A stretch of 64,000 bases of DNA from Laceyella sacchari (GCF_004343255.1 NZ_SMDD01000004.1:86562-150561), one strand, 5' to 3'. Positions 1 through 10,045 are shown, numbered from the stretch's first letter. The notes: generated by a model not told the origin, from the sequence alone. Made by a program: numbers and translations.

Positions 1-839
1 TCGGGATGGTGAGAATCAACCATTTAATTTGTTTGTATCGCAACGTTACCACTCCGTTTTATAGCATGTCCATCTGTGGCAAAGGGTAGGGCGATTCCAG
101 GGGGTGTCTGATGAATAGGCCAGTGGCTCCAAAACCATTTTCTCATTCGCTTCACTTGTGCATCGGCGCTTATCGAGAAAAGTTTTTCCGCCGCTTCTTC
201 CATATCAACTTGATTCACCAGATACGCCCACCGTTTTCCCAATCTGGAAATTAACGTTCGGTACTATTTCTTAATCTATCATGACGTAGGCCTAGCAATC
301 TGTAAACAAAAAGGGACGAAATGACCTGAAGGGAAAAGATGGGGAGGACTGAGGATAAGAAAATAAAAAACCATCGGCGAAACTCGCCCATGGCATGTGG
401 TTGTAAAGTTGAGAATGGGGAAAAACACACCTTTGTTCATGGAAGCCGTCCAGGGGGGAGTAGCCTGCAATGGAAACCGCATTGAAGCGTCCCAAAGCAA
501 AGCTGTGCCAGTAAGCATGAGAAGAAGCTTATTCATGGAGGACGACTTCTTTCCCAAAGGGTGTTTCAGTATTTTAAATTTTATATTTTCGTCACAGTTT
601 TGTCAATTGTATTTATCGCAGGTAATAGGCTTGTAACGGGCAACCCAACCGTTCTAAGGGTTGCCCCGCTTTATTCCTTCGTTGTGAAGCCGATCTTTCA
701 TGTTTTCATGGGAATTTGGCTATAAAATATAAACGTGCAGGGGGCATGCTCTAAGTAGTCCTTTTTATAGGGATGGTGTTTTAGTGGGCTTCCCATCACT
801 TGGGTCACAACTAATGCGAAAACGGAAAGAGGAGATAAT
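1..839. other. Gene-poor stretch, no supported gene
   Basis: I see no gene I can support here. Reading frames of 60 to 92 codons occur on both strands, but they overlap one another, resemble no family I know, and lack convincing ribosome binding sites. One reverse-strand frame (24-242, TTG start, 72 codons) could be a decayed remnant. An inverted repeat of 9 bp arms (638-646 and 658-666) is followed by a weak T-rich stretch and may end transcription on the plus strand before the HAD gene. Confidence 0.5.
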
Positions 840-1505
840 ATGAAAGCAATCATTTTTGATTTGGATGGCACCTTGTTTCAAACAGAAAAAGTGGGGGTGC
901 CCGCCTTTCGGGAAACATTTGTCCAGTTGCGCAAGGAAGGGCTGTATGATGGGGAGATTCCCTCGGATGAAAAAATTCAATCAGTGTTTGGCATGACACA
1001 TGAGGAACTGTGGGAAACCTTGTTGCCTGAAGCGAGTGAAGAGGTTCGCCACACCGCTGATCAGTTGATGTTGGCCAAAGAGTTGGAGTTGTTTGAGCAG
1101 GGGGTGGGCCAATGTTATCCAGGAGTAGAAGAAACGCTACCCCAGTTGATTGATCAAGGGTGGTCTTTATTCATCGCCAGCAACGGCGTGGGCCCATATG
1201 TGCGTGGTGCTTTAAGTTCTAAAGGATTAATTTCTTTATTTAAGGGAATTTATACAGCAGGAGACTATGAAACGGAAACCAAAGTGGACTTGGTTCGGAT
1301 TTGTAAAGAAACTCATGGAATTACACAAGGGTACATGGTTGGGGACCGACAATCCGATGTGCGGGCAGGCTTGGAAAACGGCTTGGTTGTCATCGGTTGC
1401 CGATATACCGGCTTTCCGCAGTTTGGAGGGGAGGAAGAGTTGCAGGGGGCTGACATGATCCTGTCAACGTTTTCCGAACTCCCGTCGTTAGTCAACCGTT
1501 TATAA
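840..1505 (+). CDS. HAD-family hydrolase (phosphatase-like)
   Basis: A 221-residue haloacid dehalogenase superfamily protein, probably a cytoplasmic phosphatase acting on a small phosphorylated metabolite. Motif I is DLDGT at residues 7-11, giving the nucleophile Asp7 and the acid/base Asp9. Motif II is near SNG around residue 118, and motif III/IV is the GDRQSD stretch near residue 167. A helical cap domain lies between motifs I and II, as in the phosphoglycolate phosphatase and beta-phosphoglucomutase branch. The ATG start follows GGAGATAAT. It stands alone upstream of the MgtC-like gene. The substrate cannot be told from sequence. Confidence 0.85.
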   Translation: MKAIIFDLDGTLFQTEKVGVPAFRETFVQLRKEGLYDGEIPSDEKIQSVFGMTHEELWETLLPEASEEVRHTADQLMLAKELELFEQGVGQCYPGVEETLPQLIDQGWSLFIASNGVGPYVRGALSSKGLISLFKGIYTAGDYETETKVDLVRICKETHGITQGYMVGDRQSDVRAGLENGLVVIGCRYTGFPQFGGEEELQGADMILSTFSELPSLVNRL

Positions 1506-1658
1506 GATGCCTGGTTGGTTGATGGACGTTGACTTACGTTTTCGTTATGAATTGCACAGGAACAGGCTAGGATAAACGGGGAAAGATGTTGCCGGCGGCC
1601 AAGCGGCCGTCTGGCATCCGGCAGTTGAATCATCACAGTGAAGAGGAGAGAGGATGCC

Positions 1659-2348
1659 ATGGGGCAATTGTGGGTGATTCCATACTGGGACATCGCGTGG
1701 CGCCTGTTTATGGCTGGACTGTTGGGAGGGCTTGTCGGTTGGGAGCGGGAGCGGCACAATCACCCAGCCGGTTTTCGGACACATATTCTGGTGAGTCTGG
1801 GGTCGGCGCTCATCATGTTGATTTCCATTTACGGGTTTACCGATTACATGGATGAAGAACAAGTGCGGTTTGACCCCGCACGTTTAAGTGCACAAGTGGT
1901 GAGCGGGATCGGGTTTTTGGGTGCAGGAACCATCTTGCGACATCGTGCCTCTGTATCGGGACTTACGACGGCGGCGTCTTTGTGGGTGGTCTCCGGCGTC
2001 GGCCTGGCGGTAGGGGCGGGATTTATGTTCGGGGCTGTGTTGACCACGGTTTTTGCCTTGGTCAGCTTGGAGTTATTGACCAGGATGGAGAAAATTTTGA
2101 TTCGCAAACGTCATCTCTGTTTGCTTCATATCCATGTAAAGGATGAACAGGGGAAGTTGGGACAACTCTTCACATTGATCTCGGAGAAGGGTGGAAGTGT
2201 ACGCAAAGTGAATGTGGAAGAAGATGAGGAGATGTCGGGCATGCTGGAAATTGCTCTCACCGTCCGATTGCCGCAAAAGACGACGCTGACCGAGCTGATT
2301 GATGAGATCACCAAGATTGAGGGAGTGAAGAGCGTGCGGGCAGACTGA
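1659..2348 (+). CDS. MgtC/SapB-family membrane protein
   Basis: A 229-residue integral membrane protein. The N-terminal half holds about four hydrophobic helices with family-typical stretches: GGLVGWERER near residue 20, and SGIGFLGAGTILR then SGLTTAASLW around residues 85-110. The C-terminal third is a soluble ACT-like domain. In MgtC proteins the membrane part is linked to magnesium stress and ATP synthase control, but many Bacillales homologues are uncharacterised. I chose ATG 1659 because GAGAGAGG sits just upstream; an in-frame GTG at 1638 would place that purine-rich site inside the gene. Confidence 0.85.
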   Translation: MGQLWVIPYWDIAWRLFMAGLLGGLVGWERERHNHPAGFRTHILVSLGSALIMLISIYGFTDYMDEEQVRFDPARLSAQVVSGIGFLGAGTILRHRASVSGLTTAASLWVVSGVGLAVGAGFMFGAVLTTVFALVSLELLTRMEKILIRKRHLCLLHIHVKDEQGKLGQLFTLISEKGGSVRKVNVEEDEEMSGMLEIALTVRLPQKTTLTELIDEITKIEGVKSVRAD

Positions 2349-2437
2349 GGGAGAGCGGCTAGTATGGGGAATCCGCTCCCCCGACCACACAGCGCTGTGG
2401 AATTCCTCTCCTAACAAGCGAACAGGAGGTAATGAAT

Positions 2438-2506
2438 ATGGTGTTTTTGGTTCAAAATAACCACAGAAGGGTATTGGCAATGTGGGCATTTTTATCTATA
2501 ATTTAA
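2438..2506 (+). CDS. Possible 22-residue small protein
   Basis: A short frame of 22 codons starting at ATG 2438, eight bases after a perfect AGGAGG at 2424-2429; an in-frame ATG at 2432 lies too close to that site. The product would be small and hydrophobic at its C-terminus. Its coding sequence runs through the ctsR -35 and -10 boxes and stops just before the CtsR operator. I recognise no homologue. It could be a real small protein, a leader peptide, or chance. Confidence 0.3.
   Translation: MVFLVQNNHRRVLAMWAFLSII
2474..2502 (+). promoter_or_regulatory. Sigma-A promoter of the ctsR operon
   Basis: TTGGCA at 2474-2479 and TATAAT at 2497-2502 are separated by 17 bp. This is a near-consensus vegetative promoter. 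Transcription would start close to 2509, immediately before or within the CtsR operator, so bound repressor would block initiation. Confidence 0.85.
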
Positions 2507-2512
2507 GCATAA

Positions 2513-2529
2513 GGTCAAAGTTAGTCAAA
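2513..2529 (+). promoter_or_regulatory. CtsR operator
   Basis: Two direct heptads, GGTCAAA (2513-2519) and AGTCAAA (2523-2529), are separated by three bases. This matches the known CtsR box (RGTCAAA-NNN-RGTCAAA) of Firmicutes class III heat-shock genes. Its place at the likely transcription start of ctsR implies autorepression of the ctsR-mcsA-mcsB-clpC operon, relieved by heat or protein stress. Confidence 0.93.
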
Positions 2530-2549
2530 GTCAGCAGGAGGTTGTCCGA

Positions 2550-3020
2550 ATGAACAGTATTTCGGACATTATTGAACGGTATCTGAAGAAAATACTGAAT
2601 GAGAGCGAGACAGGCGTCATCGAGGTAAAACGAAGCGAATTGGCTGATATTTTCCAATGCGTTCCGTCACAAATCAATTACGTCATCAGCACCCGCTTTA
2701 CGGTGGAAAAAGGGTATATTGTGGAAAGTAAAAGGGGTGGAGGCGGTTATATCCGCATTCAAAAGGTTCGTTTCCAAAATCGCCGTGAAGTGTTTGAAGA
2801 GATGCTCGATCAGATTGGTGAGGCCGTTCCGCAACTGACGGCGGAACACGTGATCATTCGGTTGGTTGAAGAGAAGTTAATGACGAAAAGGGAAGCGGTG
2901 TTGATGCAACGCCTGATTTCCCGGGAAACGTTGCAATTGCCGATTCCGTTGCGCGACCAGATGCGTGCGCGGATGATGCGAATCCTTATCTCAACATTAT
3001 TTACAAGCAAAGGAGAGTGA
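2550..3020 (+). CDS. ctsR: CtsR, class III heat-shock repressor
   Basis: A 156-residue dimeric DNA-binding repressor of clp and related stress genes. The N-terminal winged helix-turn-helix spans about residues 1-72, and the C-terminal four-helix dimerisation region follows. The wing carries the glycine-rich RGGGGY motif, with Arg62 next to it; in Bacillus and Geobacillus the equivalent arginine contacts DNA and is phosphorylated by McsB. ATG follows GCAGGAGG. It is the first gene of a four-gene operon and has its own operator at 2513-2529, so it very likely represses itself. Confidence 0.97.
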   Translation: MNSISDIIERYLKKILNESETGVIEVKRSELADIFQCVPSQINYVISTRFTVEKGYIVESKRGGGGYIRIQKVRFQNRREVFEEMLDQIGEAVPQLTAEHVIIRLVEEKLMTKREAVLMQRLISRETLQLPIPLRDQMRARMMRILISTLFTSKGE

Positions 3021-3026
3021 CGGCCG

Positions 3027-3536
3027 ATGCTCTGTCCCGAGTGCGGAAAACGGCCGGCCACACTTCATTACACGAAGATCGTGAATGGGGAAAAAACGGA
3101 ATTCCATCTGTGCGAAGTGTGTGCCCAAGAAAAAGGCGAAGTCATGCCTGGATTTGAACATGGATTTTCTTTCCATCAACTGCTGTCTGGGTTGCTCAAT
3201 TTTAACTCCTCTCCTCAAGAAGCATATAAACCGCAAACATTGCGATGCAATACTTGTGGGTTGACGTATAATCAGTTCAGCAAAATCGGCCGTTTCGGTT
3301 GTGGTGACTGTTACAAGACGTTTCGAGAGCGGCTTGACCCCCTGTTGAGAAGGGTGCATGGACATTCCACGCACCGTGGGAAAATTCCGGAGCGTGCGCA
3401 AGGGGAATTAAAGCTGAAAAAGGAATTGGAACAGTTGAAAGCTGAGCTGGCGGCTAAGATTGAAACGGAAGAATTTGAAGAAGCCGCCCGCCTGCGCGAC
3501 CAAATCCGTTCATTGCAAGAGCAATTGGAAAAATAG
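3027..3536 (+). CDS. mcsA: McsA, activator of the McsB arginine kinase
   Basis: A 169-residue zinc-binding protein that activates McsB and helps target aberrant proteins to ClpC. Four CXXC pairs are visible: C3/C6, C29/C32, C74/C77 and C92/C95. The C-terminal 35 residues form a UVR-type coiled-coil motif (LAAKIETEEFEEAARLRD). It starts six bases after ctsR and ends 11 bases before mcsB, so the genes are translated from one transcript. The family in Bacillus is the same length and order. Confidence 0.95.
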   Translation: MLCPECGKRPATLHYTKIVNGEKTEFHLCEVCAQEKGEVMPGFEHGFSFHQLLSGLLNFNSSPQEAYKPQTLRCNTCGLTYNQFSKIGRFGCGDCYKTFRERLDPLLRRVHGHSTHRGKIPERAQGELKLKKELEQLKAELAAKIETEEFEEAARLRDQIRSLQEQLEK

Positions 3537-3547
3537 GGGTGATTCGC

Positions 3548-4627
3548 ATGTCGCTTGAACATTTTATGCAAAATGCGATCAGTGAATGGATGCGCGTCAA
3601 AGGACCGCAGTCGGATATTGTGTTCTCTAGCCGCGTGCGCATCGCCCGCAACTTGGAAGGCTTGCCGTTTCCTCTGTTGAGTACCCAGTCGCAAGCCGAA
3701 GAAGTGGTGCGCAGAGTGGAAGAAGCCTGGAAGAATGATAAAGACCGGTTGGCAGTTCTCAAAGACGCGGAATTGATTCGCATGTCTGACCTCACTGATT
3801 TAGAAAAACGTGTGTTGGTCGAGAAGCATTTGATCAGTCCGATGTTGGCGGAGGAATCACGACACGGCGCGGTGTTGTTGAGCCAGGACGAATCGGTGAG
3901 CATTATGATTAATGAAGAAGACCACATCCGGATTCAAGTGTTGTTCCCCGGCTTGCAGTTGGAAAATGCTTGGGAACTGGCCAGCCAGATCGACAATTGG
4001 TTGGAGAAATACCTCACATACGCGTTTGAAGGTGGATACGGGTATTTGACCAGTTGTCCGACCAATGTCGGCACAGGAATTCGGGCGTCGGTCATGGTTC
4101 ATTTGCCGGCGTTGGCCATGACCCAACAGTTGAACCGGCTGATTCCAGCTATCACCCAGGTGGGTTTGGCCGTGCGTGGAATTTACGGCGAAGGCAGTGA
4201 AGCGTTGGGGCAGCTCTACCAAGTTTCCAACCAAGTCACCTTGGGACAATCGGAAGAAGAGATTTTGGATAACTTGCAAGGAGTTGTCCGACAGATGATC
4301 GAACATGAGCAAATAGCAAGACGGAGACTGCAAGAGATGTCCCTGACCCAATTGGAAGACCGGGTACATCGATCTTACGGGATCTTGGCTCATGCGCGGA
4401 TTATTGATTCCAATGAGGCGATGAAACGCTTGTCCGATGTGCGGTTGGGTGTGGACATGGGCTTGATCCTCGGTGTGTCAGCCAATGTGATGAATGAGTT
4501 GATGGTGATGACACAGCCGGGGTTCTTGCAAAGTTACGCGAACCAACGGCTCAATCCCGAACAACGGGACATCCGGCGCGCACGGCTGATCCGGGAGCGG
4601 TTGGCCATGGAGCAAACGAAAGAGTAA
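3548..4627 (+). CDS. mcsB: McsB, protein arginine kinase
   Basis: A 359-residue ATP:guanido phosphotransferase that phosphorylates arginines in proteins, marking them for ClpC-ClpP degradation and inactivating CtsR. The nucleotide-binding SSRVRIARNL stretch is at residues 27-36. The family catalytic-loop cysteine is Cys170, in TSCPTNVGTG. A second nucleotide-binding stretch, RASVMVHLPAL, follows at about 179-189. ATG 3548 is preferred over GTG 3539 because AGGGGTGA lies directly before it. After it comes an untranslated repeat region rather than the next gene. Confidence 0.96.
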   Translation: MSLEHFMQNAISEWMRVKGPQSDIVFSSRVRIARNLEGLPFPLLSTQSQAEEVVRRVEEAWKNDKDRLAVLKDAELIRMSDLTDLEKRVLVEKHLISPMLAEESRHGAVLLSQDESVSIMINEEDHIRIQVLFPGLQLENAWELASQIDNWLEKYLTYAFEGGYGYLTSCPTNVGTGIRASVMVHLPALAMTQQLNRLIPAITQVGLAVRGIYGEGSEALGQLYQVSNQVTLGQSEEEILDNLQGVVRQMIEHEQIARRRLQEMSLTQLEDRVHRSYGILAHARIIDSNEAMKRLSDVRLGVDMGLILGVSANVMNELMVMTQPGFLQSYANQRLNPEQRDIRRARLIRERLAMEQTKE

Positions 4628-4647
4628 TTATTCGTACACATAGAAGA

Positions 4648-4796
4648 ACATTCGCTAAGCATGGAATGGGATACTCCGCCCAGTGGAGTACGTCAGACTC
4701 TCGCTCACAAAAAACGTTCGCTAAGAACGGGATAAGAAACTCCGCTTGGCGGAGTACGTCAGACTCTCGCTCACAAAAAACGTTCGCTAAGAACGA
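4648..4796 (+). repeat. 66-bp tandem repeat with internal hairpins (2.2 copies)
   Basis: The TTCGCTAAG element recurs at 4651, 4717 and 4783, an exact 66-bp period. A 45-bp block is identical at 4685-4729 and 4751-4795. Each full unit contains an inverted repeat with 7-bp arms, ACTCCGC paired with GTGGAGT in unit 1 (loop CCA) and with GCGGAGT in unit 2 (loop TTG); the stem is kept while G-U becomes G-C. A second palindrome, CGTTC-GCTAA-GAACG, lies at the unit joints. It sits untranslated between mcsB and clpC. There is no T run after the stems, so they are not ordinary terminators. Confidence 0.9.
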
Positions 4797-4819
4797 CTAG
4801 TAAAGGTGAGGTGTTAACT

Positions 4820-7267
4820 ATGATGTTTGGTCGATTTACGGAGCGTGCGCAGAAGGTGTTGGCGTTAGCGCAAGAAGAGGCAGTTCGTCTCGGTCATAAT
4901 AACATTGGTACCGAACATATCCTGTTGGGCCTGGTTCGAGAGGGTGAAGGCATCGCCGCCAAAGCATTGGTCGCTCTTGGATTGGGCTTGGAGAAAATAT
5001 CCAAAGAGGTAGAGAACCTGATCGGCCGCGGCCAAAATCAACCAAGCAACATCGCTTACACTCCTCGCGCTAAGAAAGTAATTGAACTCTCGATGGATGA
5101 AGCGCGCAAGTTGGGTCATACCTACGTGGGGACGGAGCACATTCTCCTCGGCTTAATCCGCGAAGGGGAAGGGGTGGCGGCCCGGGTGTTGAACAACTTG
5201 GGAGTGAGCTTAAACAAAGCGCGCCAACAAGTGTTGCAATTGCTGGGCTCAAGTGAGGCGTTGTCCAATCACCCAGGTGCCAACAATCATGTAAACACTC
5301 CAACGCTGGACGGTTTGGCTCGTGATTTGACTGCGGCGGCCCGTGATGGCAATCTCGATCCTGTCATTGGCCGCAGCAAAGAAATTGAGCGGGTGATTCA
5401 AGTCTTGTCCCGTCGAACCAAAAACAATCCGGTGTTAATCGGGGAACCGGGTGTTGGTAAGACGGCGGTAGCCGAAGGGCTGGCGCAACGCATCGTCGAT
5501 GGGGAGATTCCGGAGACCTTGCGCGGCAAACGCGTGATGACACTGGATATGGGTACGGTGGTAGCCGGAACCAAATACCGCGGCGAATTTGAGGATCGGC
5601 TGAAAAAGATTATGGATGAGATTCGGCAAGCGGGAAATATCATTCTCTTTATCGACGAGCTGCATACCTTGATTGGTGCAGGTGGGGCAGAAGGCGCCAT
5701 TGATGCGTCCAACATCCTGAAGCCGGCGCTGGCTCGCGGAGAATTGCAATGCATCGGGGCAACCACCTTGGATGAGTATCGCAAATACATTGAAAAAGAT
5801 GCGGCTTTGGAGCGCCGTTTCCAACCGATCTTGGTGGATGAGCCGAGCATTGAAGAGGCTTTCTTGATTTTGCAGGGGCTGCGTGACCGCTATGAAGCAC
5901 ACCATCGCGTGAAAATCACGGATGAAGCGATTGAACAAGCGGTGAAGTTGTCGGACCGTTACATTACGGATCGGTATCTGCCTGATAAAGCGATTGACTT
6001 GATCGACGAAGCAGCGTCCAAAGTGCGCCTCAAATCATATATGGTTCCACCTGAATTGAAAAAGCTGGAGCAGAGCTTAGAGGAAATTAAGAAAGAAAAA
6101 GATGCGGCTGTGCAAAGCCAAGAGTTTGAAAAGGCGGCTTCACTTAGAGACACCGAACAAAAACTGCGGGAAGAAATTGAAGTGACCCGCAACAATTGGA
6201 AGCAAGACCAAGGGAAGACGGATTCCGAAGTCACCGCCGAAGATATCGCCGATGTGGTGTCCAACTGGACGGGGATTCCGGTCAAAAAGCTGGCACAGGA
6301 AGAGTCAGAACGGTTATTGAACATGGAGGAGATTCTGCATAACCGCGTCATCGGGCAAGAAGAAGCGGTGAAATCTGTTGCACGTGCTATCCGCCGCGCT
6401 CGGGCGGGGCTGAAGGATCCCAAGCGCCCGATCGGATCATTCATTTTCCTCGGCCCGACGGGGGTAGGGAAAACCGAGTTGGCTCGTGCACTGGCAGAAG
6501 CGATGTTCGGTGATGAAGATGCGATGATTCGAATTGACATGTCCGAATACATGGAGAAACACTCCACCAGCCGCTTGGTCGGTTCCCCGCCAGGATATGT
6601 GGGATATGAAGAAGGCGGGCAGTTGACGGAGAAAGTGCGCCGCAAGCCTTATTCTGTTGTTCTCTTCGATGAGGTGGAGAAAGCGCACCCTGAAGTGTTT
6701 AATATTTTGTTGCAAGTGTTGGAAGATGGACGACTGACCGACGGCAAAGGGCGGACGGTCGACTTCCGCAACACCATCATCATTATGACCTCTAACGCAG
6801 GTGCTTCCACGATCAAGAAGAGCGGACGGTTGGGCTTCACTGTTGGTGATACAGCCAAAGATGACTATGAGCAAATGAAGCAAAACGTGATGGAAGAGCT
6901 GAAAAAATCATTCCGTCCTGAATTCCTGAACCGCATTGACGATCTGATTGTCTTCCATTCGCTACGGGAAGAGCATTTGGAGGAAATCGTGTCGTTAATG
7001 GCTGAAGAGCTCAGAAGAAGACTGAGAGAGCAAGAGATTGATTTCCGACTCACAGACAGCGCGAAAAAACATTTGGCCAAAGAAGGGTTTGACCCAACTT
7101 ACGGTGCTCGGCCGCTCCGTCGCGCCATCCAGAAGCACATTGAAGACCGCCTCTCTGAAGAACTGCTGCGCGGCAACATTTCTCGAGGCGAGTCGGTGCT
7201 GATCGACTACAGAGATGGACAGTTGGTGGTTGAAAAGGAAGAGACCACCAAAGGCGCGGCACAATAA
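4820..7267 (+). CDS. clpC: ClpC, AAA+ unfoldase of the ClpCP protease
   Basis: An 815-residue class I Clp ATPase. Two N-terminal Clp repeats (about residues 1-145) bind adaptors and phosphoarginine. The first AAA+ module has Walker A GEPGVGKT near residue 208 and Walker B FIDE. A UVR-like coiled-coil insert is in the middle (about 415-465). The second AAA+ module has Walker A GPTGVGKT near residue 545. It unfolds marked proteins and feeds them to ClpP, which is not in this window. ATG 4820 follows AAAGGTGAGG; a GTG at 4811 overlaps that site. It is the last gene before a terminator. Confidence 0.97.
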   Translation: MMFGRFTERAQKVLALAQEEAVRLGHNNIGTEHILLGLVREGEGIAAKALVALGLGLEKISKEVENLIGRGQNQPSNIAYTPRAKKVIELSMDEARKLGHTYVGTEHILLGLIREGEGVAARVLNNLGVSLNKARQQVLQLLGSSEALSNHPGANNHVNTPTLDGLARDLTAAARDGNLDPVIGRSKEIERVIQVLSRRTKNNPVLIGEPGVGKTAVAEGLAQRIVDGEIPETLRGKRVMTLDMGTVVAGTKYRGEFEDRLKKIMDEIRQAGNIILFIDELHTLIGAGGAEGAIDASNILKPALARGELQCIGATTLDEYRKYIEKDAALERRFQPILVDEPSIEEAFLILQGLRDRYEAHHRVKITDEAIEQAVKLSDRYITDRYLPDKAIDLIDEAASKVRLKSYMVPPELKKLEQSLEEIKKEKDAAVQSQEFEKAASLRDTEQKLREEIEVTRNNWKQDQGKTDSEVTAEDIADVVSNWTGIPVKKLAQEESERLLNMEEILHNRVIGQEEAVKSVARAIRRARAGLKDPKRPIGSFIFLGPTGVGKTELARALAEAMFGDEDAMIRIDMSEYMEKHSTSRLVGSPPGYVGYEEGGQLTEKVRRKPYSVVLFDEVEKAHPEVFNILLQVLEDGRLTDGKGRTVDFRNTIIIMTSNAGASTIKKSGRLGFTVGDTAKDDYEQMKQNVMEELKKSFRPEFLNRIDDLIVFHSLREEHLEEIVSLMAEELRRRLREQEIDFRLTDSAKKHLAKEGFDPTYGARPLRRAIQKHIEDRLSEELLRGNISRGESVLIDYRDGQLVVEKEETTKGAAQ

Positions 7268-7274
7268 TCAGACG

Positions 7275-7309
7275 ACCACTCACTGCCTACGGGACGGTGA
7301 GTGGTTTTT
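7275..7309 (+). terminator. Rho-independent terminator after clpC
   Basis: Nine-base arms ACCACTCAC and GTGAGTGGT pair around a 13-base loop and are followed by TTTTTC. It ends the ctsR-clpC operon. Confidence 0.9.
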
Positions 7310-7451
7310 CCGTTGGATTTGTCATCAAAAGAATATAAAACATCATGAAAAATTCAAATGACCTTGTTGATGCCGTGGGAAAACAAAGCCTATTTTAAAA
7401 TGAGGAAGGTTAAAAAACAGATTTGTAACATGATGTTTTTGTCAAGATATT

Positions 7452-7460
7452 TGTTATAAT
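7452..7460 (+). promoter_or_regulatory. Extended -10 promoter before radA
   Basis: TGtTATAAT at 7452-7460 is a perfect -10 with the TGn extension. No good -35 lies at 16-18 bp, so the extended element probably carries recognition. A second TATAAT at 7471-7476 also lacks a -35. The promoter would let radA-disA be expressed apart from the CtsR-controlled genes. Confidence 0.6.
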
Positions 7461-7498
7461 GAGGAGTAAATATAATAGAAGTGAGTAGGGGACGAGCT

Positions 7499-8872
7499 GT
7501 GGCGAAAAAAAAGACCAAGTTTGTGTGCCAGGAATGCGGATATGAATCGGCCAAATGGATGGGGCGTTGCCCAGGATGCGGAACCTGGAATGCCATGGTG
7601 GAAGAGATGGATAGCAAAGCGGCCATCATTCCGGGCACGGGGTTGAAAATCCGTGACAAACATGAAAAAGCGACGCCGATTACGCAAGTGGAGAAGCTGG
7701 ATCAGCCGCGTTCCGACACGGGCATCAAGGAATTGAACCGCGTTTTGGGCGGAGGCTTGGTGCCGGGTTCTTTTATTTTGGTCGGAGGTGACCCGGGAAT
7801 CGGGAAATCGACGCTGCTTCTGCAAGCGTCACATGAATTAGCCAAGCGCGGGTTGCCCATCTTATATGTATCGGGAGAAGAATCGACGGAGCAGATCCGC
7901 ATTCGTGCCGATCGGCTTGGAGCGTTGAGCGAGAACTTATTGGTGGCTTCCGAAACCAATTTGACTGCGATCGAAAGCCTGATGGATGAAAATAACCCAA
8001 AATTAATGGTGGTTGACTCCATTCAAACGGTGTTTCATCCGGAAGTGATGTCTGCACCAGGGAGCGTTGCCCAAGTGCGGGAATGCACCGGCACGCTGAT
8101 GCGTTGGGCCAAGGACAGAGGCATGGCGATCATCATCGTGGGTCATGTGACCAAAGCGGGGGCGATCGCTGGGCCGAGGATGTTGGAGCACATGGTGGAT
8201 TGCGTTTTGTATTTTGAAGGGGAGCGCCACCATACGTACCGGGTGCTCAGAGCAGTCAAAAACCGGTTTGGATCGACCAATGAAATCGGCGTATTTGAAA
8301 TGAAGGAAAGCGGATTGGCAGAAGTGGATAATCCTTCAGAGATGTTTTTGTCGGGAAGGCCCGTGGGCGCTCCTGGTACCGCTGTGGCCGCAAGTATCGA
8401 GGGAACGCGGCCGGTTTTGATTGAGTTACAGGCCTTGGTCGCACCTACAAGTTTTGCTACGCCTAAACGAATGGCAACCGGGGTTGATCACAACCGCGTC
8501 ACCATGATTATGGCGGTGTTGGAGAAACGGCTCGGCTTTTTCCTGCAAAATCAGGATGCCTATATCAATGTGGTCGGCGGAGTACGGTTGGATGAACCAG
8601 CTGTCGATTTGGCCATGGCCATCAGCTTGGCGTCAAGCTTTCGCGATGTTTCTACATCCGCGCACGATTTGTTCATCGGCGAGGTAGGGCTGACAGGGGA
8701 AGTGCGTGGCGTTTCGCGCATTGAACAGCGGGTGGCGGAAGCGGCAAATATGGGATTTCGGCGTGTCGTCATTCCGGAGAAGAACCGGCGGGGTTGGACG
8801 CCGCCGGAAGGGGTGGAACTGATAGGGGTGCATACATTAGAAGAAGCATTGCGTGTGGCGTTGGGGGGGTAA
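7499..8872 (+). CDS. radA: RadA, branch-migration DNA repair ATPase
   Basis: A 457-residue RecA-like ATPase that helps process recombination intermediates. An N-terminal zinc finger uses C10, C13, C24 and C27. Walker A is [10 protein letters not shown] near residue 97. The RadA-specific KNRFGST motif is near residue 255, and a C-terminal Lon-protease-like domain follows from about 285. I prefer GTG 7499, which has AGGGGACG upstream; a GTG at 7481 would add six residues before the conserved MAKKK start. Three bases separate it from disA. Confidence 0.95.
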   Translation: MAKKKTKFVCQECGYESAKWMGRCPGCGTWNAMVEEMDSKAAIIPGTGLKIRDKHEKATPITQVEKLDQPRSDTGIKELNRVLGGGLVPGSFILVGGDPGIGKSTLLLQASHELAKRGLPILYVSGEESTEQIRIRADRLGALSENLLVASETNLTAIESLMDENNPKLMVVDSIQTVFHPEVMSAPGSVAQVRECTGTLMRWAKDRGMAIIIVGHVTKAGAIAGPRMLEHMVDCVLYFEGERHHTYRVLRAVKNRFGSTNEIGVFEMKESGLAEVDNPSEMFLSGRPVGAPGTAVAASIEGTRPVLIELQALVAPTSFATPKRMATGVDHNRVTMIMAVLEKRLGFFLQNQDAYINVVGGVRLDEPAVDLAMAISLASSFRDVSTSAHDLFIGEVGLTGEVRGVSRIEQRVAEAANMGFRRVVIPEKNRRGWTPPEGVELIGVHTLEEALRVALGG

Positions 8873-8875
8873 TGA

Positions 8876-9949
8876 GTGAAAGACGAGCAAAAAGAAACAA
8901 GTTCCAGTGAGATGTTACGCTTAATCGCTCCGGGCACCACATTGCGCGAAGGGTTGGACAATGTGCTGGGCGCCAAAACAGGTGCATTGATTGTGATTGG
9001 CTATGACGATAGCGTCCGGGAAATCGTGGATGGAGGATTTCACATTGATTGCCCGTTTACGCCGGCTTTTCTGTACGAACTCGCCAAAATGGACGGCGCC
9101 ATCATCTTAAGCAATGACGGGAAACGGATATTGTATGCCAATGCCCAGTTGGTACCCAGCTCGGACATTCCTTCAACTGAGACGGGAATCCGTCACCGGA
9201 CGGCTCAGAGAACGGCAAAGCAAACCGGTAAATTGGTTGTGTCCATTTCTCAGCGCAGGAATATCATTACATTGTACAAAGGGCATTTTCGGTACGCATT
9301 GAAAGATATTGGTGTGATCCTTACCAAAGCGAACCAAGCGGTGCAGACACTGGAGAAATATAAATCCGTCTTGGATCAAACAACAACCAATTTGACTGCG
9401 TTGGAATTTGAGGAATTGGTTACCCTAAGTGAAGTGGCACTCGTGCTACAACGGGTGGAGATGGTTTTGCGCATTAAGCGGGAGATTGAAACGTACATTC
9501 ATGAGTTGGGGACGGAAGGTCGACTCATCAGCATGCAGCTGGAGGAACTTGTGGCTGATGTGGAGGAGGAGGCGGAGCTGTTGATCAGGGATTACTGTCT
9601 GAATCCCGATATTGAACCACAAACGGTCTTCTGCGAACTGCAAAAGCTGTCCGCCGATGAGTTGTTGGAGCACTCCCTTCTGGTGCGGTTGTTGGGGTAC
9701 GTGGGCAATGTGAATATCCAGGAAGAATCTGTTTCGCCGAAAGGATACCGCATTCTCAACAAAATTCCGCGCTTGCCATCCAACATCATTTTCAAGTTGG
9801 TTTCGCGCTTTGAAAACCTGTCGCGGATTATGATGGCGACCATAGAGGAATTGGATGATGTGGAAGGCATTGGGCATGTGCGAGCTCGCACGATTAAAGA
9901 AGGATTGAAGCGGATTCAGGAACAGGTGTTTATTGACAGACATATCTAA
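8876..9949 (+). CDS. disA: DisA, DNA-integrity scanning diadenylate cyclase
   Basis: A 357-residue octameric enzyme that makes cyclic di-AMP from two ATP and pauses at branched DNA. The N-terminal DAC domain shows the DGA motif at residues 73-75 and RHRT at 106-109. A linker helical region follows, and a C-terminal RuvA-like helix-hairpin-helix domain ([16 protein letters not shown]) binds DNA. It starts with GTG three bases after radA, so the two are co-expressed, consistent with RadA modulating DisA in Bacillus. Confidence 0.95.
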   Translation: MKDEQKETSSSEMLRLIAPGTTLREGLDNVLGAKTGALIVIGYDDSVREIVDGGFHIDCPFTPAFLYELAKMDGAIILSNDGKRILYANAQLVPSSDIPSTETGIRHRTAQRTAKQTGKLVVSISQRRNIITLYKGHFRYALKDIGVILTKANQAVQTLEKYKSVLDQTTTNLTALEFEELVTLSEVALVLQRVEMVLRIKREIETYIHELGTEGRLISMQLEELVADVEEEAELLIRDYCLNPDIEPQTVFCELQKLSADELLEHSLLVRLLGYVGNVNIQEESVSPKGYRILNKIPRLPSNIIFKLVSRFENLSRIMMATIEELDDVEGIGHVRARTIKEGLKRIQEQVFIDRHI

Positions 9950-10045
9950 ATAACCTAGAATGTAACCACTAAAGCAAATTGAACGAAAACAGGGAAGTGG
10001 GATGGGCTCATAACCACCCGTTGACACTTGTTAGGAGGTTCCCTT

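Noticed and set aside
24..242. 72-codon reverse frame near the window start
   Set aside because: TTG start without a ribosome site and no recognisable family; only noted as a possible remnant.
279..636. Mutually overlapping frames of 67 to 92 codons on both strands
   Set aside because: No ribosome sites, no family likeness, odd composition.
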